A stretch of 64,000 nucleotides of DNA from assembly GCF_009720825.1 (NCBI RefSeq), contig NZ_WNKY01000008.1:62001-126000 (forward strand). Direction: 5' to 3'. The DNA is from Duganella radicis. Its GTDB lineage: Bacteria > Pseudomonadota > Gammaproteobacteria > Burkholderiales > Burkholderiaceae_D. Positions 35,414 through 43,461 of this stretch are shown piece after piece; the stretch's first letter is position 1; each line of letters starts with the position of its first letter. The position numbers were made by a program, and so were the translations under genes. Below the pieces are notes generated by a model, which was given only the letters and a program-made list of their open reading frames with translations, did no database searches and was not told where the DNA came from.

Positions 35414-35871
35414 TGCTGCCCGATATCCGCATGCTGGTGCCGCACTCCGGCCAGATGGTGCTGCTGGACCGCGCGGTCAGCGCCGACGCCGACAATCTGT
35501 GCGCCGAAGTGCGGATTCACGAGGGCAGCATGCTGGCTGGAGAAACCGGCGTCGGTTCGTGGGTCGGTATCGAATACATGGCGCAGGCGGTGGCGGCACA
35601 CGCCGGCTGGCTTGCGCTGCAACGGGGCGAAGAGGTGAAGGTGGGTTTCCTGCTTGGCGCGCGCAAATATGAGGCCAGCGTGCCGGCGTTCGCGCTGGGC
35701 AGCGTCTTGCGGGTGCATGTGCACCGCGTACTGCAAGGCGACAACGGCTTGGGCGCATTCGAGTGCGGCATCGATATCGTCGATGGCCTGGTCAATGCGG
35801 CGACGGCCACGGTGACGGTGTTCCAGCCTCACAATGTCAATCAATTTCTTAAAGATGGAAACGTAGGATGA
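35413..35871 (+). CDS. apeP: Hotdog 3-hydroxyacyl-ACP dehydratase (ApeP-like)
   Basis: A 152-residue single-hotdog dehydratase: MLVPHSGQMVLLDRAV at the start contributes the catalytic His, and WVGIEYMAQAVAAHAGWLA the helix with the active-site Glu. In characterised aryl polyene systems it forms a heterodimer with ApeI; here the ApeI part is fused to the adenylating enzyme, so the pairing would be between a fusion and a free subunit. It overlaps both neighbours (one base with apeO, four with apeQ). Confidence 0.88.
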   Translation: MLPDIRMLVPHSGQMVLLDRAVSADADNLCAEVRIHEGSMLAGETGVGSWVGIEYMAQAVAAHAGWLALQRGEEVKVGFLLGARKYEASVPAFALGSVLRVHVHRVLQGDNGLGAFECGIDIVDGLVNAATATVTVFQPHNVNQFLKDGNVG

Positions 35872-36605
35872 GTCAGAATAAATCCATGAGCGTGCTGGTG
35901 ACGGGATCGTCGCGCGGCATCGGCAAGGCGATAGCGCTGCGCCTCGCTCGCGATGGCTACGATGTGGTGCTGCATTGCCGCAGCCAGCGCGCGGAAGCCG
36001 ATGCGGTGGCGCAGGAGATCGCCGGCATGGGCCGCGCCGCCCGCGTGCTGCAATTCGATATCGGCGACCGCGCCGCCACCGCCGCCGCGCTGGAGGCGGA
36101 CATCGCCGAACATGGCTGCTATTACGGCGTGGTGTGCAATGCCGGCGTCGCGCGCGATAACGCCTTCCCGGCCATGTCCGGCGAGGACTGGGACATCGTG
36201 CTGCGAACGAATCTGGATGGCTTCTATAACGTGCTGAATCCCTTGATGATGCCGCTGGTGCAGCGCCGTAAGCCGGGCCGCATCGTGACGCTGGCGTCGG
36301 TTTCGGGTCTGATCGGCAATCGCGGCCAGGTCAATTACAGCGCGGCCAAGGCCGGCGTCATCGGCGCCACCAAGGCGCTGGCGCTGGAGCTGGCCAAGCG
36401 TTCGATCACCGTCAATTGCGTGGCGCCTGGCCTCATCGAAACCGATATGATTGAGGACGTGCCGATGGAGGAAGCGCTGAAGCTGATTCCCGCGCGCCGC
36501 GTGGGCAAGCCGGAGGAGGTGGCGGCCGCCGTCAGCTTCCTGATCGGCGAAGACGCCGGCTACATCACGCGCCAGGTCATTTCAGTCAACGGAGGACTCG
36601 CATGA
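35868..36605 (+). CDS. apeQ: 3-ketoacyl-ACP reductase (ApeQ-like, FabG type)
   Basis: A 245-residue short-chain reductase: TGSSRGIGKAIAL cofactor loop (residues 12-24), CNAGVARDNAF, catalytic Ser in LASVSGLIG, YSAAK with Tyr and Lys, and the FabG-type end QVISVNGGLA. It reduces the beta-keto group each cycle. It overlaps the dehydratase gene by four bases (ATGA) and the last ketosynthase gene by four. Length and motifs are complete. Confidence 0.92.
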   Translation: MSQNKSMSVLVTGSSRGIGKAIALRLARDGYDVVLHCRSQRAEADAVAQEIAGMGRAARVLQFDIGDRAATAAALEADIAEHGCYYGVVCNAGVARDNAFPAMSGEDWDIVLRTNLDGFYNVLNPLMMPLVQRRKPGRIVTLASVSGLIGNRGQVNYSAAKAGVIGATKALALELAKRSITVNCVAPGLIETDMIEDVPMEEALKLIPARRVGKPEEVAAAVSFLIGEDAGYITRQVISVNGGLA

Positions 36606-37834
36606 GCCGCCGTGTCGCTGTCACCGGCATGGCCGGCATCAGCCCGATCGGCAACGACTGGGCCGCCATCCGCGAACGTCTGGGCCAGTACCGCAACGCG
36701 GTGGTGCGCATGGCGGACTGGGAAGACTACGAAGGCCTCAACACGCGCCTGGGCGCTCCTGCCGCACCGTTTGAACTGAGCGAACGCTACAACCGCAAGG
36801 CGGTCCGCAGCATGGGCCGCGTGGCGCTGATGGCGACGCGTGCCAGTGAGCTGGCACTGGCGGATGCCGGCCTGCTCGACCATCCACTGCTGAAAAGTGG
36901 CGATATGGGCGTGTCGTTTGGCTCGTCGGTCGGTACGACAAGCGCCATCGGCGACTTCGGCCACATGATAGTGGAGCGCACCACCAGGGGCATTAACGCC
37001 ACCACCTACATCAAAATGATGGCACATACGGCGCCGGTGAACATCGGCGTATTCTTTGGCATTACCGGCCGGGTGATTACCACCTCCAGTGCCTGCACCT
37101 CGGGCAGCCAGGGCATAGGCTATGCGTATGAGGCGATCAAGAGCGGCAAGCAGATCGCGATGGTGGCGGGCGGCGCCGAGGAATTGTGCCCGACCGAGGC
37201 GGCGGTGTTCGATACCTTGTTTGCCACCAGCACCCGCAATGACGCGGGCCACACCACGCCGCGTCCATTTGACGGCGGACGCGATGGCCTGGTGATTGGC
37301 GAGGGCGCTGGTTGCCTGATCCTGGAAGACCTGGAGCATGCGGTCGCGCGCGGCGCCGCCATTCACGCGGAATTGGTTGGCTTCGGCACCAACAGCGACG
37401 GCAGCCACGTCACGCAGCCGAGCGCGGTCACCATGCGCAAGGCGATGCAGCTGGCTTTGCAGGATGCCGGCTTGCAGGCCGCGGACATCGGCTACGTCAA
37501 TGCCCACGGCACCGGCACGGCGCAAGGCGACGTCGCCGAATCGCAGGCGACCCATGCATTGTTCGGTGGCGCGACGCCCATCAGTTCTTTGAAGAGCTAC
37601 ATGGGCCACACCCTGGGCGCGTGTGGCGCGCTGGAGGCCTGGATCAGCATTGAAATGATGCGCGAGGGCTGGTTTGCGCCGACGATTAATCTGGAGCAGG
37701 TTGACCCGGCGTGCGCCCCGTTGGACTACATCGTGGGCGAGGGGCGGCATCTGGATTGTGACTACGTCATGTCGAATAACTTTGCTTTTGGCGGCCTCAA
37801 CACGTCGCTGATCTTTAAACGTTACGTCAAATAG
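36602..37834 (+). CDS. apeR: Beta-ketoacyl-ACP synthase (ApeR-like)
   Basis: A 410-residue ketosynthase with intact triad: Cys165 in TTSSACTSGSQGIG, His in NAHGTGTAQGD, His in KSYMGHTLGACGALE. In characterised clusters ApeR is a second, homodimeric ketosynthase, possibly for the first condensation on the aryl starter. It is the last gene of the pigment cluster, converging on the deacetylase gene with 19 bases between. No clear terminator is seen after it. Confidence 0.9.
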   Translation: MSRRVAVTGMAGISPIGNDWAAIRERLGQYRNAVVRMADWEDYEGLNTRLGAPAAPFELSERYNRKAVRSMGRVALMATRASELALADAGLLDHPLLKSGDMGVSFGSSVGTTSAIGDFGHMIVERTTRGINATTYIKMMAHTAPVNIGVFFGITGRVITTSSACTSGSQGIGYAYEAIKSGKQIAMVAGGAEELCPTEAAVFDTLFATSTRNDAGHTTPRPFDGGRDGLVIGEGAGCLILEDLEHAVARGAAIHAELVGFGTNSDGSHVTQPSAVTMRKAMQLALQDAGLQAADIGYVNAHGTGTAQGDVAESQATHALFGGATPISSLKSYMGHTLGACGALEAWISIEMMREGWFAPTINLEQVDPACAPLDYIVGEGRHLDCDYVMSNNFAFGGLNTSLIFKRYVK

Positions 37835-37853
37835 GCGGTTTCGTGAAGATTGA

Positions 37854-38699
37854 TTAACGCCAGAGCCAATTCCACAGACCGGGGAGCTTGGGCTTGCTGT
37901 CGGCGCCGCTCACGGTGGCCGCCAGCGCCGCCCGCTCCAGTTCATCGTGGTTGTCGTAGAACGGCTTGTCGGCCAGAGGCACGTTGAGCTCGCGGGCAAC
38001 GTCCAGCAGGATGTCCAGGTATTCCTCGATGTGGCGCGCGGTGTAGGTATTCACGTCGTGGAAAGTGACGACGACAGGTGTGAAGCCGTCGACCTCGGGC
38101 ATTTTTCCCTCGGCCCAGCGCTGGCGCGTTTCCGTTAGATGGTTGAGCATGTTGGAGCGCTTGTGCCAACTGAAATTGACCCCGTAGATCTTGCCATCGT
38201 TGGCGCTGAGATCGGTGAGCAGCATCCGCAAGCCATGTGCGTGATAAGAGGCGAGTGTGTCCGCGTCGTAGGCCCAGAATGGCGGGCGCACCAGCTTGGG
38301 GGCGGCGCCGGTTTCGGCGCGCAGATCGTCAATGCCCAGCTGCATGGTCTGGTCGAGATGTTCCCGGTCCATGAAGCGGTGGTTGGAGTGGAACGGCGTG
38401 GCTGAATGCAGGCCGATGACATGGCCTTCAATGTACTCGCGCCGTATCAGCCAGCGGCCCATGTCGGTGCCGCCGCCATTCCAGGCGCGGGTTTGGGTGA
38501 AGAAGACCGCCTTGATGTGGCGCTGTGCCAGTACTTCGAGAATGTGGACGGTGGGGTTGTCATTGACAGCCGCCGCCGGGCCGTCATCGAAGGTCAGCAG
38601 GAAACGCAGCGGCGCAGGGGCTGCCTGAGCCGCCCCGGCGCCGGTGCATAGTACAAGCGTTAGCGCGGCAAGCAGCGGACGTAGGCGAGGTGCTATCAC
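37854..38699 (-). CDS. Secreted polysaccharide deacetylase (NodB homology domain)
   Basis: A 281-residue exported protein: signal peptide to about residue 27 (GAAQAAP), then NodB motifs LLTFDDGP (Asp38-Asp39), HSNH in the second motif, RPPFWAYD as the third, and PVVVTFHD as a later one. It would deacetylate an N- or O-acetylated polysaccharide or peptidoglycan in the envelope. The GTG at 38699 is chosen because it yields a normal signal peptide and no ATG is available in frame before it; the ribosome site is poor. It is convergent with the pigment cluster and need not belong to it. Confidence 0.8.
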   Translation of the reverse strand: MIAPRLRPLLAALTLVLCTGAGAAQAAPAPLRFLLTFDDGPAAAVNDNPTVHILEVLAQRHIKAVFFTQTRAWNGGGTDMGRWLIRREYIEGHVIGLHSATPFHSNHRFMDREHLDQTMQLGIDDLRAETGAAPKLVRPPFWAYDADTLASYHAHGLRMLLTDLSANDGKIYGVNFSWHKRSNMLNHLTETRQRWAEGKMPEVDGFTPVVVTFHDVNTYTARHIEEYLDILLDVARELNVPLADKPFYDNHDELERAALAATVSGADSKPKLPGLWNWLWR

Positions 38700-38807
38700 A
38701 GGTGCATTCGATAAAAAGAGTCCGGCATTGTACGTGAATTTGATGACCGGGAAGGCCGCGCGGCCTCGTTTATAATGCTCCTTTGACTTAGGGCAATTAT
38801 TCGAGAC

Positions 38808-39431
38808 ATGACGAAGGCTTTTTTCTGGATGGTGGATGCGGACGCGGTGACGGACGCCGAGCTGCAACGCTTGCGCGGCTGGCTGTCGCCGGGCGAGATG
38901 GCGCGCCACCAGCGCTTCGTCCGTGCCCATCGCCAGCGCCAGTTCGTGGCCGGCCGCGTGCTGTTGCGCATGGCGCTGGGCCGGCTGCTGGGCGTGACGC
39001 CGCAGGAGATCCGGCTGGAAGAGCAGGTCGGCAAGGCGCCGCGTCTGGCCGCGCCGCTGCTCAAGGGCGCGCAGCCCGGTTTCAGCATCGCCCACAGCGG
39101 GCGCTGGGTGGCGTGCGCGGTCAGCGCGCAGACCGCGCTGGGACTCGACATTGAAATGAAGGACGGGGCGCGCGATCTCAGCGCGCTGGCCGCGCAGGCT
39201 TTCGACAGCGTCGAAATGTCGCAATGGGAGCGTCTGCAAGGACTGCCTGACGCCGAGCGGGTGGAAGGTTTCTACCGCCTGTGGAGCGAAAAAGAAGCGC
39301 GCTTCAAACTGGGTGTCACCGGCGGCGGCCACTGTCTGGTGCTGCCGCATGCCGAACTGTCGGTGGTGCTGTGTACCGACAAACCGCTGGAGCGTCCGCC
39401 AGCCATCGAGCTGGTGACGCTCCAGGCGTAA
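38808..39431 (+). CDS. 4'-phosphopantetheinyl transferase (Sfp type)
   Basis: A 207-residue Sfp-family transferase: FVAGRVLLRMALGRLL near residue 45, FSIAHSGRWVACAVS, the metal-binding GLDIEMKD (Asp and Glu), and the YRLWSEKEARFKL signature near residue 155. It converts apo- to holo-carrier protein with coenzyme A, and it is the obvious activator of the two carrier proteins of the neighbouring pigment cluster, 1 kb away. A TATAAT hexamer sits at 38771-38776 upstream with no good -35. Not all Sfp enzymes serve their neighbours, so the link is inferred. Confidence 0.88.
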   Translation: MTKAFFWMVDADAVTDAELQRLRGWLSPGEMARHQRFVRAHRQRQFVAGRVLLRMALGRLLGVTPQEIRLEEQVGKAPRLAAPLLKGAQPGFSIAHSGRWVACAVSAQTALGLDIEMKDGARDLSALAAQAFDSVEMSQWERLQGLPDAERVEGFYRLWSEKEARFKLGVTGGGHCLVLPHAELSVVLCTDKPLERPPAIELVTLQA

Positions 39432-39556
39432 TTGCCTTGGGCAAGCCTTGCGTGTAAATTGCGCGGCGCTTAACGCGGAGCTTAAACTAAGGGGAGCAGA
39501 GCGAGAACCATCGTCGATGGCGCTCGAAGGCGCGTAGTTTGTGTGAGGGTACGCTG

Positions 39557-40351
39557 CTACGCTTTCAGTGCCGTGGCAAGAATGTCGCGCAGTGGCGTTG
39601 GCGGATGTCCAGCAAGACGCTCCACGTCGCCGGTCACGATATCGAAGGCGCCGGCTACGAACTTGCGCTTGATGTCCAAGACAACATTAACGACCAGTTC
39701 CGGAAGGCCGGCCTGGGCAAGCCCGCCCGCGAGTTGCTCTTGCGCAAGAGCGACGAAGCCGACAGGCGCGCCGGTGAGTTCCGAAACGATCGCGGCCCGC
39801 TCTTCGCCGGTGATGGCGGTCGAGCCTGTCGCGTTGTAAATGGCGCCGCCGTGGCCTTCACCGGTCAGAATGCCCACGGCTGCCGCAGCCACGTCGTTCC
39901 GGGACACATAGGCCACACGCTCCGCACCCAATCCCGCGAGCACCCCGGCGCCGAGCGAGTTCTTGATCTCGTCGGCCATCGACTCGGCGTAGTAGTTCAT
40001 CCGGAGAATGGTCCAGCGCGGTGCCGTCCGAATGAGGTGCTGCTCGCCATCCCAGTATGGAGCAACAATGGAAGGCTCCGCCGCCTCCTTGGTTCCCGCC
40101 GCAGAGACGAGCACGACATGTGCCACACCGGCCTGTCGCGCGGCGTCAATGGCCGCCTTCAACTGGCGGCCTCGCACACCGGGGCGCAGGTCGGCACTGG
40201 GAATGATGAGCAAGCGATCAAGCCCTTGGTAAGCCTGCGCCAGCAAATCCGGGCGATCATAATCCCCTTCGCGGCCTTCGGCCGGCGCGGCGATCTTCGA
40301 GGGGCTTCGGGAGATGCCGATAATGACATCGCTTGTGTTGCGTGCTGACAA
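39557..40351 (-). CDS. NmrA-like NAD(P)-binding protein lacking its N-terminal cofactor motif
   Basis: A 264-residue product from a TTG codon. From DVIIGISRSPSKI onward it matches SDR-type NmrA/quinone-reductase-like proteins (YDRPDLLAQAYQGLDRLLIIPSA, VLVSAAGTKEA, TILRMNYYAES), but the opening strand-loop with GxTGxxG that binds the dinucleotide is missing. Just upstream, in another frame, the sequence ATG-TGC-ATT-CTT-GTC reads MCILVS, which resembles the lost first strand, so a small deletion with frameshift is likely (inference). It may be a recent pseudogene or an aberrant regulator. Divergent from hxlR with a shared operator. Third-position GC looks lower than neighbours, which suggests transfer. 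Confidence 0.65.
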   Translation of the reverse strand: MSARNTSDVIIGISRSPSKIAAPAEGREGDYDRPDLLAQAYQGLDRLLIIPSADLRPGVRGRQLKAAIDAARQAGVAHVVLVSAAGTKEAAEPSIVAPYWDGEQHLIRTAPRWTILRMNYYAESMADEIKNSLGAGVLAGLGAERVAYVSRNDVAAAAVGILTGEGHGGAIYNATGSTAITGEERAAIVSELTGAPVGFVALAQEQLAGGLAQAGLPELVVNVVLDIKRKFVAGAFDIVTGDVERLAGHPPTPLRDILATALKA

Positions 40352-40353
40352 GA

Positions 40354-40390
40354 ATGCACATTTCTGTTCTTAACGATCAAAAATGTGCAT
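40354..40390. promoter_or_regulatory. Perfect 10-bp inverted repeat between nmrA-like and hxlR-like genes
   Basis: ATGCACATTT at 40354-40363 and AAATGTGCAT at 40381-40390 are perfect inverted copies separated by 17 bases. They lie between the divergent NmrA-like and HxlR-family genes, the usual operator position of HxlR-type regulators. The left arm overlaps the lost start of the NmrA-like gene. Confidence 0.7.
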
Positions 40391-40410
40391 GTAAAGAGAG
40401 GGAGAAAGAA

Positions 40411-40875
40411 GTGGCCAAAACGCATATCGCAGATCCGATAGGATGCGAAACCGCTGATGACGATCACGCAAGGTGCAAGGCCTTAGGTCAGGTACTTGAT
40501 CGTATCGGTGACAAATGGACGATCGGAGTGGTTGGAGCCCTGTCCAAAGGACCAATCCGTTTCAATTCCTTGCTTCGCCTGATCGGAGGAGTCTCACATC
40601 GAATGCTAACGCTGACACTGCGTGGCTTGGAACAGGACGGACTCGTTAAGCGGACGGTGTACCCAACCGTGCCACCCAAAGTCGAGTATGAGCTTACCGA
40701 AATGGGCGGTTCATTGATCGGCCCCTTGGAAGCGCTATCGCTGTGGGCACAAGAGCATCGTCCAGCTATTGAGGCTGCGCGTGCCTTCTCAGCCGCCCAC
40801 CAAAAACAAGGCGCGGCGCCGGCGCGGCCAGTGGTGCAGCCAGCACTGCGATCAACCCTCGCGCTGTCAGCCTGA
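40411..40875 (+). CDS. HxlR-family transcriptional regulator
   Basis: A 154-residue winged-helix regulator of the HxlR/YodB type: CKALGQVLDRIGDKWTIGVVGALSKGPIRFNSLLRLIGGVSHRMLTLTLRGLEQDGLVKRTVYP, with the typical WxP-like hinge replaced by VYPTVPPKVEYELTEMG. Family members sense quinones, aldehydes or electrophiles, often by a cysteine; Cys near residue 11 and in ARCKALG are present. GTG at 40411 with a purine-rich GAGGGAGAAAGAA region upstream is the preferred start. It probably controls the divergent NmrA-like gene through the inverted repeat at 40354-40390. Confidence 0.87.
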   Translation: MAKTHIADPIGCETADDDHARCKALGQVLDRIGDKWTIGVVGALSKGPIRFNSLLRLIGGVSHRMLTLTLRGLEQDGLVKRTVYPTVPPKVEYELTEMGGSLIGPLEALSLWAQEHRPAIEAARAFSAAHQKQGAAPARPVVQPALRSTLALSA

Positions 40876-40931
40876 AAGGGCGGGGCTTAACAGGTGTATA
40901 GTCAATCCATGATGTGAGCGGAGGGTTTGTC

Positions 40932-41132
40932 ATGGAAAGCAAGCTAGATGCGCTGTTGGCGGCATATTCCGCCGGGAACACCAGCCGTCGCGAGCTGGAG
41001 CGTGCCACCGGGCTGTGGTTTGGGGAAATACTGTCAGAAATGGCATTTCGTCATTTGCCGCTTCCTCGCGTCGATACGCGCGTTCATTTCAATGAAGCTC
41101 AGCGGCGCTTGTTTGAGCGGGTGTTCGGATGA
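40932..41132 (+). CDS. Small HTH-type protein, candidate antitoxin
   Basis: A 66-residue protein: LDALLAAYSAGNTSRRELERATGLWFGEILSEMAFRHLPLPRVD is a compact helix-turn-helix in the style of UPF0175-type antitoxins, with a short tail. It has a good ribosome site (GGAGGG). The next gene, encoding a PIN-domain protein, overlaps its stop as ATGA, the usual arrangement of an antitoxin followed by its toxin. Family assignment is by resemblance and context, not by a match I can confirm. Confidence 0.7.
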   Translation: MESKLDALLAAYSAGNTSRRELERATGLWFGEILSEMAFRHLPLPRVDTRVHFNEAQRRLFERVFG

Positions 41133-41488
41133 GCATCACCCTGATCGTCACCGATGCCGGACCGCTGATCACGCTGGCGGTGGCGGATGCGCTCGATACG
41201 CTGACGCTGCTGGGCGCACGGGTCGTCATTCCCGACATGGTGCATTTTGAAGTCACCCGGCATGCCGATAAGCCGGGCGCGCAAGCGCTGGTGACCTGGC
41301 TGGCGGCGAATCGCGGCCGGGTGGAAATTGGCGCCACCGAGGAATTCGCCGAGTTTTCCCAAAAGCTGATCGCCGATGCGGAGGCGATTCTTGACCGTGC
41401 CACCGCTGTCCGCGGCCCGACGGCGCGTGCCACCGGTGCGTTTGCCAGCGGCGGGGCGGCGGACGAATTGAAAGCATGGACCGGTTGA
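41129..41488 (+). CDS. PIN-domain protein, candidate toxin, short
   Basis: A 119-residue protein beginning ITLIVTDAGPLITLAVADALDTL, with the first catalytic Asp, then VVIPDMVHFEVT with the Glu, as in DUF3368-type PIN ribonucleases. At about 150 residues the family usually adds two more acidic residues near the C-terminus; here the tail (ILDRATAVRGPTARATGAF) does not show them clearly, so part of the domain may be missing or replaced. It is coupled to the antitoxin gene by ATGA. Whether it still cuts RNA is doubtful. Confidence 0.7.
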   Translation: MSITLIVTDAGPLITLAVADALDTLTLLGARVVIPDMVHFEVTRHADKPGAQALVTWLAANRGRVEIGATEEFAEFSQKLIADAEAILDRATAVRGPTARATGAFASGGAADELKAWTG

Positions 41489-41559
41489 TTCCGCCCGGGC
41501 CTGTGGCTTTTCGGCTGCGGTTATAATCCGCTCAATCTTTCCTGAACGGATACGTCCTC

Positions 41560-43458
41560 ATGAGCCAGCCCAATCAGTTCTCGCTGTTGAAGCAACGCCG
41601 CTTTGCGCCGTTTTTCTGGACCCAGTTCCTCGGCGCGTTTAACGATAATCTGTTCAAGACCGCGCTGGTGGTGATCATCACTTTCGATGCGCTCAGCTGG
41701 ACCACCATGTCGCCGTCGCTGGTGACCAATCTGATTCCCGGCCTGTTCATCCTGCCTTATGTGCTGTTCTCCGCCACTGCCGGCCAGTTGGCCGACAAGT
41801 TCGAGAAGTCCGGCCTGACGCGCTTCGTCAAGTGGCTGGAGGTGGCCATCATGTGCGTGGCCGGCATCGGCTGGGTGACGCATCATCTGTGGCTGCTGAT
41901 TGCCGCCGTGGTCGGCATGGGCGTGCATTCGACGCTGTTCGGCCCCGTCAAATACGCCTATCTGCCGCAGCAGCTCAAGCCCGAGGAGCTCATCGGCGGC
42001 AACGGTGTGACCGAGATGGGCACTTTCGTCGGCATTTTGATGGGCGAGGTGCTGGGCGCGATTCTGGTGGTGCAGCAGCCGCATGGCCTGATGCTGGAAG
42101 CGGCCGCCACCGTCTGCGTGGCCGCGCTGGGCCTGGCCGCCGCTTACCGCATCCCGTTGTCGCCGGCGCCGGCGCCGGACCTGAAGATCAGCTGGAACTT
42201 CGTCGCCGAATCGATCCGCAATATTAACTTCTCGCGCAAGAACCGCACGGTGTTCCTGTCCATGCTGGGTAACTCGTGGTTCTGGTTCTATGGCGCGCTG
42301 GTGCTGGCGCAGTTCCCGGTGTATGCCAAGGATTATCTGCACGGCGATCACGGCGCCTTCGTGCTGCTGCTGACCATTTTCTCGCTGGGCGTGGGCAGCG
42401 GTTCGCTGCTGTGCGAGCGCCTGTCCGGCCGCAAGGTGGAGATCGGCCTGGTGCCGTTCGGCTCCATCGGCCTGACGGTGTTCGGTATCGACCTGTATTT
42501 CGCCAGCCTGGCGTTCAGCGGCTCCGCCGTGGCGGGCGCGCATCTCGATGCGTTTGCGCTGCTGGCGCAGCACGGCATGTGGCGCATCCTGTTCGACGTG
42601 CTGATGATCGGCATGTTCGGCGGCTTCTTCATCGTGCCGCTGTTCGCACTGATCCAGCTGCGCTGCGACCCGGCGCATATCTCGCGCACCATCGCCGGCA
42701 TGAATATCCTCAACGCGCTGTTCATGGTGGCGGCGGCCGGCCTGGCGATCGTGCTGCTGGGGCAGGGCCTGACCATTCCGCAGCTGTTCCTGGTCACCGC
42801 GCTGCTGAACGCGGTGGTGGCGATCTACATTTTCTCGCTGGTGCCGGAATTCCTGATGCGCTTCCTGGCCTGGCTGCTGATCCACACCATCCACCGCGTG
42901 CACGTGGTGGATGCCGAGCGCATTCCGGCCGAGGGCGCGGCGGTGCTGGTGTGTAATCACGTCAGCTATGTCGACGCCATCGTCATCGTGGCGGCGGCGC
43001 CGCGCCCGATCCGCTTCGTGATGGATCACCGCATCTTCAAACTGCCGCTGCTGGGCTGGATCTTCCGCACCGCGCGCGCGATTCCGATCGCGCCGGCCAA
43101 GGAAGACCCGTGGCTGATGGAGAAGGCTTACGTCGATATCGCGCAGGCGCTGCACGAGGGGGAACTGGTGTGCATCTTCCCCGAGGGCCAGCTGACCCGC
43201 ACCGGCGATATCAATGAATTCAAGGGCGGCGTCGCCAAGATCATCGAGCGCACCAAGGTGCCGGTGATTCCGTTGGCGCTGCGCGGCCTGTGGGGTCATC
43301 TGCTGAGCCGCAACAAGGACAATGTGTTCGAACGCGTGTTCCGCAAGGGCCTGCGTTCGCGCCTGGAACTGGCGGTCGGCGCGCCGGTGGCGCCGCAGGA
43401 CGTGTCGCCGGAGGACCTCAAGCAGCGCGTGGCGGCGCTGCGCGGCGACTGGAAGTAA
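41560..43458 (+). CDS. MFS transporter fused to PlsC acyltransferase (LplT-PlsC type)
   Basis: A 632-residue fusion. Residues 1 to about 425 are an LplT-like MFS transporter (FFWTQFLGAFNDNLFKTALV opening, about 12 helices); the rest is a PlsC domain with NHVSYVD (NHx4D) and FPEGQLTRTG. Such fusions flip lysophospholipid across the inner membrane and re-acylate it on the cytoplasmic side. The Aas-type acyl-ACP synthetase domain is absent, unlike the three-domain homologs. A TATAAT lies at 41522-41527. It converges with the hybrid kinase gene, three bases between stops. Confidence 0.9.
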   Translation: MSQPNQFSLLKQRRFAPFFWTQFLGAFNDNLFKTALVVIITFDALSWTTMSPSLVTNLIPGLFILPYVLFSATAGQLADKFEKSGLTRFVKWLEVAIMCVAGIGWVTHHLWLLIAAVVGMGVHSTLFGPVKYAYLPQQLKPEELIGGNGVTEMGTFVGILMGEVLGAILVVQQPHGLMLEAAATVCVAALGLAAAYRIPLSPAPAPDLKISWNFVAESIRNINFSRKNRTVFLSMLGNSWFWFYGALVLAQFPVYAKDYLHGDHGAFVLLLTIFSLGVGSGSLLCERLSGRKVEIGLVPFGSIGLTVFGIDLYFASLAFSGSAVAGAHLDAFALLAQHGMWRILFDVLMIGMFGGFFIVPLFALIQLRCDPAHISRTIAGMNILNALFMVAAAGLAIVLLGQGLTIPQLFLVTALLNAVVAIYIFSLVPEFLMRFLAWLLIHTIHRVHVVDAERIPAEGAAVLVCNHVSYVDAIVIVAAAPRPIRFVMDHRIFKLPLLGWIFRTARAIPIAPAKEDPWLMEKAYVDIAQALHEGELVCIFPEGQLTRTGDINEFKGGVAKIIERTKVPVIPLALRGLWGHLLSRNKDNVFERVFRKGLRSRLELAVGAPVAPQDVSPEDLKQRVAALRGDWK

Positions 43459-43461
43459 GCG

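Noticed and set aside
38540..38800. The deacetylase as part of the aryl polyene operon.
   Set aside because: It is on the opposite strand, convergent with apeR, and has its own start region; membership has no support beyond closeness.
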